DNA of 64,000 bases from Pilatotrama ljubarskyi (lineage: Eukaryota; Basidiomycota; Agaricomycetes; Polyporales; Polyporaceae), in assembly GCA_022385805.1 (NCBI GenBank), contig MU277683.1:124001-188000 (forward strand), read 5' to 3'. Shown here piece after piece: positions 55,388 through 64,000 of this stretch. Position 1 is the first letter of the stretch; each line of letters opens with the position of its first letter. The notes below the pieces were generated by a model. That model had not been told where the DNA came from, did not search any database, and was given only the letters and a program-made list of their open reading frames with translations. Both the position numbers and the translations under genes were made by a program.

Positions 55388-58109
55388 ATGAGCGTAGCGA
55401 CACAGAGCATGCCCACGCCGCCCACGCCCGGCCTCAATGGGAACGGGCCCGCTGGGAAGCCTGCCGACGGCGCAAATGGAGTCCACAAGGAACCCAAGTT
55501 CGCGAGTGGCCTTATCCTGCCGCCTCCCGAGATCAAGTGTGAGTTCACTTCGTAGAACTTGATTATGGCATTCTGTGTTGACCGTACATTCTGCCTCACA
55601 GCCGTCATTGACCGGACCGCCCTCTTCGTCGCGCGCTCGGCGAACCCGCCCCAGTTCGAGGACAAGATCCGCGAGAACCAGCGTGGGGACCCAAAGTTTG
55701 CGTTCCTCAACCCGGCGGACCCTTACCATGCTTACTACAGACACCGCATGGACAAGGTCGTCCGTGGTGAGCTGGAGGAGGAGGCCGCGCCGAAGGAGGA
55801 GAAGGCCCCAGAGAAAGCTGCTGAGGCGGCGCCCGTAGACCTGGGCGAGGAGCCCCCGCAACCTGAGTTCATCCTGGACATTCCGAACATCAGTGCTATT
55901 GATCTGTGCGTCCTTAGCTTCAATTATTGGCACTTGTGCAGTGGTGCTGACGGGCGGCAACTTGCGATAGGGATATCATGAAGCTCACAGCGCTCTTCAC
56001 CGCCCGGCGGGGTCGGCCATTCCTTACTTCGCTCTCCGCACGCGAAGGGCGCAACTATCAGTTCGACTTCTTGCGGCCGACGCACTCGCTCTTTGGGTAC
56101 TTCAACAGGTTGGTGGACCAGTACTCGAAAGTCCTCCTGCCCAGTAAGGAGATGCTCGCGCAGCTGAAGGAGCGCACGCACGAGGGTGCAAGGTGGAAGG
56201 ACCTCGAGGTAGCGCGAAGGCGTGCTCGGTGGCACCAGCAGAAGGCGGAGCAGGACAAGAAACGTGAAGAGGATAAGGAGGCGGAGAGAAGTGAGTCTTT
56301 CAGCGACGTGTCTCTAATGCACTCATTGACCGTTCCACATAGTTGCTTTCGCCGAGATCGACTGGCATGACTATGCTATCGTCCAGACGATCGAGTTCAC
56401 CGCCGCTGACGCTATGGCAGAGCTTCCTCCGCCCATGAGTGTGCAGGAAGTGGAGAACATGACGCTCGCGCAGAAGCGCATGGCGGCCATGATCATGGAG
56501 ACTACGGCTGAAGAAGTGGAAGCGCATCGTGCACGGCAAGCCGCTGCCGAAGCTGAGGCGGCGGCTGCAGTCGGCCAGGCTGGCGGTAATGCTCAAGACC
56601 AGGACGACACCGCCATGGAACAGAGTGACGACGAGGATGATGAAGCGAAGGAGCGCAAACGTCGTGAGGAGGAGGAGAGGCAGAGAGAAATCGAGCGAGC
56701 AAAGGCCATCCAGGCGAGTGCAGAGTCAGGCGGCCCGATGAAGATCAGGACGGATTACGTGCCGAAACGTGAGTGTTCTTCCATCCCATTGCATGTATAT
56801 GCTTACGTCTCCGGGTGCTGCAGTCCAAAAGAAGGGCGTCGAGAAACTCACCACTTGTACTATCTGCGGTCAGCAAATACCTGTGGACGAGCTGCAAGAG
56901 CACATGCGTATCGAGCTGCTCGACCCGAAGTGGAAGTCGCAGCGCGATGCCCTGGAGGCCAGGAAAGCGCAAGCGTCCGAGCTGCAGCGTGGTGCCAACG
57001 TCGTCTCATCGCTCAAGAACCTCGCTCGCACCCGTGTGGATATCTTCGGTGCTGAAGCGGACGAAGAGAAGCGGAAGAAGGAAGAGGAGGAGGAGCGGTT
57101 GCGAAGGCGCGAGCGCGAGAAGGTCGTTTGGGACGGTCACACGGCGTCGAAGGCGAACACGCTCGACAAGTTCTCGACGAATGTCAATTTCGACGAGCAG
57201 ATTGCTGCTATCCATCGCGCAAAGGGTCTCGGACCGTACGTAACGTCATTGAACTGTTCGCTATCGAACGTGACGCTGATCTCAATCCTGGTACAGGCAA
57301 GAGGCGAACGCGATTGGCCCCGGCATCGGACCTGCAGCCGCTCCCTCGCCCTTCAACTCCCTCCCTCCCGCCCCGCCATCGCTTCCCCAGCCCCCCGCTG
57401 GGGCTGGCGCCCCTGCGCTCAACCCCGCGTACTCCGCCGCGACCGTCTCCTCCGGCCCACAGCCGGCGTCTGCCTTCCCACCGCAACCCGCTCCGGTCAT
57501 GCTCCCACCGCTGCACTACCAAGGTATGGATGCAGCGCAGCCCTTCGGTTACCAGCCGCCTCCTCCCGGTGCGCCCATGATGCACCCGGCGCGCGCGGCT
57601 GCCATGGCTGCGCCGATGCCAGTACCGGGTGGCCCCCAGCTCGGCATGGTGCGCAGTGCGGACGAGATGGAGGGCGGCCAGGACGATATCCCGCCCGCAA
57701 AGCGGCAGCGGGTCGCCAAGCTGCCTGGTGGTGCTCTCTATCCCGAGCAGGACTGGATCAACATGCATCCCGTAGGTGGCCGGTGATTACTCCTTTCTGT
57801 CATGTATACTCACCATCGTTCCGTTAGCACCCCATCTCGCTGCGTGTGCAGCTGCCCAATGAGCCGTCCAAGCCCGAGTGGAAGTTTGACGGCAGCATCG
57901 TCACGGTGCCCGACCTCCCGCTCAACCTGCTCGTGTCCACGCTGCGCGACCGCATCCTGCAGCATACGGGCAGCGTCGTCGGCGCGTCGAGGATCCGGCT
58001 GTCGTATGCGGGCAAGATGCTCACCAACATGCAGTCGATCGCGGTCTACAACCTGGAGGACGAGGACTTGGTGGTGCTGAGCGTCAGAGACGAGAAGAAG
58101 AAAAAGTAG
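55388..58109 (+). CDS. SF3A1: Splicing factor 3A subunit 1 (SF3A1/Prp21)
   Basis: U2 snRNP component needed for branch-site recognition. Domain order as in the family: SURP1 (VIDRTALFVARSANPPQFED, KIRENQRGDPKFAFLNPADP, YHAYYRHRMDKV); SURP2 (MKLTALFTARRGRPFLTSLS, REGRNYQFDFLRPTHSLFGY); a coiled and acidic segment (IAFAEIDWHDYAIVQTIEFT); a zinc-binding CTICGQQIPVDELQEHMRIE with the conserved LLDPKWKSQRDALEARKAQA; VDIFGAEADEEKRKKEEEEE; a Pro-rich linker; and a C-terminal ubiquitin-like domain (GSIVTVPDLPLNLLVSTLRD, IRLSYAGKMLTNMQSIAVYN) ending VRDEKKKK. Seven or more exons. Start at 55388 (MSVATQSMPTPPTP). Full length, about 800 residues, no breaks seen. Confidence 0.96.
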
Positions 58110-58404
58110 CCTGGATGGAGTGCCCTCCATTTTACGATCTTGCTCGTCGCGGATACGCTTTTTGTTGTACTTATACTTGCCTATGTAATGCTTCACACTT
58201 CTTCCCGCGCATCGTTCACGCAGAATTGGAAACTCTAGCGAGCAAGGTATGAGACGGTTGTTGAGAACTGTCCAAGCCTGCATATACGACAACGACATGG
58301 AAAACAGATCCGACTAATCTACACTACTTTACAAAGCGGCCGAGACCTGGCGACTATACCCATATCCATGTGATACCGACGTGAAAGAGAGTGATGAGCG
58401 ATGC

Positions 58405-59782
58405 TCACAAGATCCTGCGGGCGACAAGCGCGAACAGCAGCACCAGGAGCACGCAGATGGCCGTGTCCAGCAGGATAGGTGGTCGGCGCGGCGTCGTCTG
58501 CCTAAGCGCTGCAGCGAGCGCGGGCTGGGGCGTGCCCTCGCGCGTTGTCGGCTGCGACTGCATGGGCGTGCGCGGGGGTGTGAAGGACTGCGTGAAGATC
58601 GCAGCTCGGGCCGCTGGGCGAGTCGGCTTGGGGGCAACAAGGGGGACGGGGCGCGAGCTTATGGCCGGGGCTTCGTGAACGGGAGCGACGGGCTCTGGCT
58701 GCTGCATTGGCACTGCCTCTGTGGGCTGGGGAGCGGCGGAGGGGGTATCTGAGGGTGCAATAGCAGGCTGAGAGAGGGGAATTAGAGGGGTGCTTTCCGC
58801 GGGCTTCTCTTCTGACGGAGGCGTGTGACTTGACACTGAACTCTCCTCGCTGCCGGAACTGCTGGAACTGCCGCTGCCACTGCTGCTGGACTCGGGCGGA
58901 TCCGGGAGGTGCTCAAGATTTGACATGTTGCAGCGCGGACACACCCACTCGCGCGAACTATGAGGGGTCAGTATAAGACGCAGAGAGGATGTTAGAGGAT
59001 TGACGTACAGCGCTGCGAGACGCTTCCGCTCGGCGGTTGGGTACTCGAGGGCGCCGACGCCGACAGCGGCAGTGCCTTTGAGAGGGAAGAAGCCTTGGAG
59101 ACCGATGATGGCTGATGATTGGTACAGACAGTCAGGAATGGAAGGCGAACTGTCGTTAGGATCAGGCCTACCAGTACGGACGCCCCATGCTGGCTGCCAG
59201 AGCTCTTCGTGATCTGGATGTACAGAGTGGTTTGTTACTGTATCAAGACTTATCAGGTAGCAGACGTACAGTTCGTGAAACTGATGCAGATCTGGGACAG
59301 AGTCAACTATCAATGGAAGGACAGGAGTGCATGGTCTTGGCGTACCTTAGTGTTCAACTCGAACCGTCCATTCGGAGTGAGCATCATGATAGAGGGCGGG
59401 CGGAACGGATACTCGGAAGGGAGCAGTATGCGGAAGTGGTACAGCCCTCCCTCGAACTCCGTCCCCGGAGGTCCTCGGATGGTGCAGTGCCATTCCTACG
59501 GCGAGTCAGAGGGAAAGCCAATGGCGGCCCTTTGTGCGAGTACTCACGAAGATATCGTCCTGTGCCATTCACTACTCGTCAGAGGCGACATTGCCGAAGA
59601 AGAGACATCGGACGTACCTCCAGAGGTGCCGCTGCATAGTCCGTGCATGGATCGTTCGCGAGTTCCCTGGCCTCCTGCATGATACGCTTGACAGCTACGA
59701 GCGAATGAGCCCCTCCGCATCCGCAGCGTCATCATGCGTGCTTACCGGAGTTGTTCTTGTTCAGACCGACGCGGGTCGCCAT
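58405..59782 (-). CDS. UBC6: ER-anchored ubiquitin-conjugating enzyme UBC6 (UBE2J type)
   Basis: E2 of ER-associated degradation. N-terminus MATRVGLNKNNS, then AVKRIMQEARELANDPCTDY, FEWHCTIRGPPGTEFEGGLY, HFRILLPSEYPFRPPSIMML, TPNGRFELNTKICISFTNYH (catalytic Cys about residue 94, with TPNGRF as in Ubc6), EELWQPAWGVRTA and IIGLQGFFPLKG. A linker has WVCPRCNMSNLEHLPD, then a Ser/Pro-rich stretch and one C-terminal membrane segment, ILLDTAICVLLVLLFALVAR, with RIL outside: a tail-anchored protein. One exon is only 12 bases long (59548-59559, coding DDIF) between AAAPLE and EWHCTI. Faces the mS37 gene head to head, with 386 bases between starts. Confidence 0.95.
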
Positions 59783-60168
59783 GTCGGGCGAGGTAGAACG
59801 AGAAGAGCTCGGAGGCAAGGGCAGCACGGGACGGGCGGAGGTGGCAGAGACGGACAGAGTGTGAGTGCGAGTGATGAAGCGGAGAGGCTGTAAGCGTTTC
59901 CTGGTGATTTCGGTAGGCGCCCATTGCTGTACTGCTCGTTACGTGGAACCACGTGTCTCGGACCGTCCATCCCAAATCGGGACAGTCCGCTTTTTGGCGC
60001 AAGTCTCGACCACCACCATCCTCCTCTCTCCGCTATCCAGGTACGCCTTGCTCTGCTATAGTCCGGAACTCAAGCACTCATCGTACTCGGAATTTTTCTC
60101 GTCCATTTCTCTGAACCGTCAACATACTCGCGTGCAATTCAAGGGTTAGGCTCGGGTGAAAGGGTGCC
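59783..60168. promoter_or_regulatory. Bidirectional promoter region, UBC6 and MRP10
   Basis: A 386-base spacer between divergent start codons. No TATA box stands out. Both genes must take their promoters from here. Confidence 0.5.
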
Positions 60169-60521
60169 ATGTATATCGAGAAGCTGAAAGTCAGGCCGCG
60201 CCAAGGTATGTGCAATACACATGTTCAGCCTCGAAAGTGTCCAAATAGTGTCTTCATGGAATATAGCGGCCGCCGTCAGACCTTGCACTCCGCAATTCGC
60301 GGCCATGCTGGCATGCTGGTCTGCCACTAACGATCTCATGTCTACCGGCCCATGCGCGGAATCTGCTAAGGCGTTGCTCTCGTGCATGCGCACTGCTGTA
60401 AGTTATTCGTTGCATCCTCTAAAGAGCAGACCGCTCACTATCACTGCAGCCTGCACCCACGCGGAAGCACAAGCCCACTATCAACTACCACCTTGCACGT
60501 CTCGGCAAGACTCTCAACTAG
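60169..60521 (+). CDS. MRP10: Mitochondrial small-subunit ribosomal protein mS37 (MRP10, CHCH)
   Basis: Small twin-CX9C-type mitoribosome protein imported through the Mia40 pathway. Three exons: MYIEKLKVRPRQ (60169-60205); then AAAVRPCTPQFAAMLACWSA and TNDLMSTGPCAESAKALLSC, MRTA; and PAPTRKHKPTINYHLARLGK ending TLN. Both Cys pairs, C-x9-C in PCTPQFAAMLAC and GPCAESAKALLSC, are present, and TINYHLARLGKTL is the conserved C-terminus of the family. Introns use GTATGT and GTAAGT donors. About 80 residues; no single frame shows the whole gene, so it is easily missed by simple frame scanning. Confidence 0.93.
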
Positions 60522-61216
60522 ACACCCTCCCATACAGGAAGGAGAGGATTATGGCCGACCATCATACCTTACGGTCCTCGACGTATGTCGCTGTACAGTA
60601 TGCCGCATAATTCGACTGCGCGCCCGCGCAGCGGCCGTGGCGCCGCGTGTATTGTGGAAACCGTCCGAAAACGTCGTCGATTTCAAGCACGCATTGCCCC
60701 ATCCTGGATGTGTTGGTGGACGTGGCCGTATGTTATGCGGGCGGGTACTATCCAGCTTACGTCGTCAATGCACTTTGCGTGAGTGCGGTGAGCTCGGTCG
60801 TAGCACTTGGGTGTGGTCGAAAGAACCGCTGCAGGGCAGCTGTCCGTTGGCATGTCTCGCTGACACGAGCGCGCCTATGCTGGATGTCTCTCTCTGCTGC
60901 GCCCTTGTCCCCCTACTGCATATATGTCATCCTCGTCTCTGTAAGTCGTAGCGAGATATATTTGTCCGAGTGCAAGGTTGTTCCAGTCCAGGTGGCGGAG
61001 CCGCATGGACCCAAAGAAGAGAGCTTGCGCGTTGTTGTGGCATGTTGTGCTGAGTCACGCGGCGCGGTCGCGCCCAACTCGAGTGAGGCGCACCGTTTCC
61101 TGGCTACTTCAAGTTCATTGTCTGCCTCCACCACCTCTCTTGCTTCCGCTCCTCCACCACCCCGCCGCTCGTCCTACACAGTCGCACGTCGCACACCACC
61201 CAATACTTAATCCAAT
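60522..61216. other. Upstream region of ATG8
   Basis: About 700 bases with no supported gene. A pyrimidine-rich stretch at 61120-61190, just ahead of the ATG8 start, fits a fungal promoter or leader. Confidence 0.4.
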
Positions 61217-62765
<1,549 letters not shown>

Positions 62766-63841
62766 TTACAGAGTGTCTGAGTATGGTGTCTTATCCAGCC
62801 TGTACCTTTGCGTGCGGAAGGAGACGGTGGCACAAGCCTGCCAGGCCTTCCGGTACCGGTAGAAGCTACCAACGGCGATCCAACGAAAGATAGACCACCG
62901 GACGCGACCCCACCATGCACCCCATGTGTGATCAAACAGCCAGGGCATGTCGTGACCTTGAGGCTTCATCCCAAGGTACTCCATGTAGGTGGGATAGAAG
63001 CCGGCGTGGCCCCAGTCCACAATCCACAGGACCCCTTGAGGATCAAGGATCATGTTGCGCGGAGCGAGGTCTTGGTGAACGAAGACATGCTCCTTGGCCG
63101 GCTCAAGTACGAGGTGGGGCTGTGGCGTCAGCTGGGTCGGGCGACAATCAACGAGCCACCAGTTCAGATAGTTGGTGAATGTCAGAGGGGAGGCGTGCCG
63201 CGCGGGGCCATGTTGATCATCTAGCCAGATGCAGCGTGTCCGACCGGAGTGCATACCACCGGTCGTTTGTGAGGTGATGGAGTGAAGGAGTCGCAGGTTG
63301 GCTCGTAGTTGCAAGGCAGCGCGTATGGTCCCCCACAAGCCGAGGTTGCGCCATGCTTGTTCGAGTGTAGGCCCAATGACTCGATCCACAAGGATGTAGT
63401 AGGTTCCCTCATCGTCGACAGGGACCAGACGACGGAGGGCCGGCGTCTTCACGCCAGCGGCACGCGCGCGCTGCATGGCGCAGACCTCGTCGAGAGCTTC
63501 TTCGTCTGGAAAGCCGCCAATCCGCTTTGCTACGAGATTGGGCGATAACAACCGGACCGCCTGTTCCTTTGTCGTGACCAGGGGCAGTGCATGGCTGATG
63601 TGGTTGAGCAATTCATCGTCGGAGTAGCTGTCAAGCAACTCGTCTGCGAACGCTCCAATAGATACTGTGGCGTCCGCGAGCTACCAATACACAAGCCTTC
63701 AGTTTATGCACTCAAGGAACGCTGACTTTGCATTACATGCCCCAGGTGTTGACGTGGCCAGTATCGTGTCTTGACTGTGCTCGCCCGAGGGATGCGAACG
63801 AGCGAGAGCTGCGACTGGATGTTAGAGCCCTTGACGATCAT
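62766..63841 (-). CDS. APH-like small-molecule kinase family protein
   Basis: Protein-kinase-like fold of the aminoglycoside/choline phosphotransferase superfamily, common as multi-copy genes in filamentous fungi; the natural substrate is unknown. The first visible exon reads MIVKGSNIQSQLSLVRIPRA, STVKTRYWPRQHLGH (63841 down), then a GTAATG intron to LADATVSIGAFADELLDSYS and DELLNHISHALPLVTTKEQA. Later: YYILVDRVIGPTLEQAWRNL. The catalytic loop is HVFVHQDLAPRNMILD, with the catalytic Asp and the Asn intact, and the metal-binding site is IVDWGHAGFYP. The open frame continues upstream of 63841 (LKEALPTLVSLLPFD), so the start may be further left on the strand in an unseen exon. It is not evidence of antibiotic resistance. 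Confidence 0.75.
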
Positions 63842-64000
63842 GTCGAAAGGCAAGAGACTGACCAGAGTCGGCAACGCCTCCTTCAGCCATAAGCGTCACG
63901 AGCTCATTATTTGATCTGCGAGGGAACGAGCCCGGCGCAGCAAGCAACGGGCAATTATGCGAGGCCTGGGTCAGGCTCGTTCGCAGCTTGTCCGGGGATG
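63842..64000. other. Window edge upstream of the kinase gene
   Basis: Probably promoter or a first exon of the APH-like gene. Too short to judge. Confidence 0.3.

Noticed and set aside
62766..63841. Aminoglycoside-resistance interpretation of the APH-like gene
   Set aside because: The fold is shared by many fungal kinases of unknown substrate; catalytic residues alone do not indicate drug resistance.

Overview
The window looks like GC-rich nuclear DNA of a filamentous basidiomycete, most likely an Agaricomycete of the polypore type. Evidence: almost every recognisable gene is cut by short GT-AG introns of about 47-80 bases; intergenic spacers between housekeeping genes are only a few hundred bases; and the set includes a GPI-anchored cupredoxin, a Gti1/Pac2 (WOPR) regulator, an Ecl1-like protein, F-box/LRR-like tandem paralogues and an APH-like kinase. 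The order name is inference; the fungal gene families are recognised directly from reconstructed exons.

Layout. 1-12.7 kb: edge of an unknown minus-strand gene, a secreted cupredoxin, mitochondrial translation factor GUF1, splicing factor Cwf18/CCDC12, a WOPR regulator and Elongin A. 12.7-15.6 kb: poorly coding, with one unrecognised candidate gene. 15.6-19.1 kb: a WDR26/Gid7 homologue. 19.1-25.3 kb: 6 kb with no gene I can support, but with a strong inverted repeat and a hexamer repeat. 25.3-26.9 kb: Ecl1-like zinc-finger protein with a clear TATA/CCAAT promoter. 27-36.8 kb: sparse accessory region with pieces of unrecognised multi-exon genes, at least one apparently frameshifted. 36.8-48.1 kb: VPS54, a metaxin-type SAM subunit, a zinc-finger/RING protein, BRX1 and a RING/coiled-coil protein. 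48.4-52.3 kb: two tandem paralogues of an F-box/LRR-like family. 53.4-61.8 kb: compact housekeeping block with CMS1, mitoribosomal mL60, SF3A1, UBC6, mitoribosomal mS37 (MRP10) and ATG8. 62.8-63.8 kb: an APH-like kinase.

Functional themes. Mitochondrial protein synthesis and import (GUF1, mL60, mS37, metaxin), splicing (Cwf18, SF3A1), small- and large-subunit ribosome assembly (CMS1, BRX1), and ubiquitin, quality control and trafficking (Elongin A, Gid7, UBC6, two RING proteins, VPS54, ATG8). These are unlinked housekeeping functions, not an operon-like cluster; several pairs are divergently transcribed from spacers of 230-390 bases.

The most unusual features are micro-exons of 26, 28 and 10 bases in a row across the GTP-binding core of GUF1 and a 12-base exon in UBC6, a greatly enlarged Ecl1-type protein, several unrecognised multi-exon genes in the sparse 27-33 kb region, and an 18-bp stem inverted repeat in the gene-free stretch near 22.6 kb. 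Gene ends given for spliced genes span first to last coding base, introns included.
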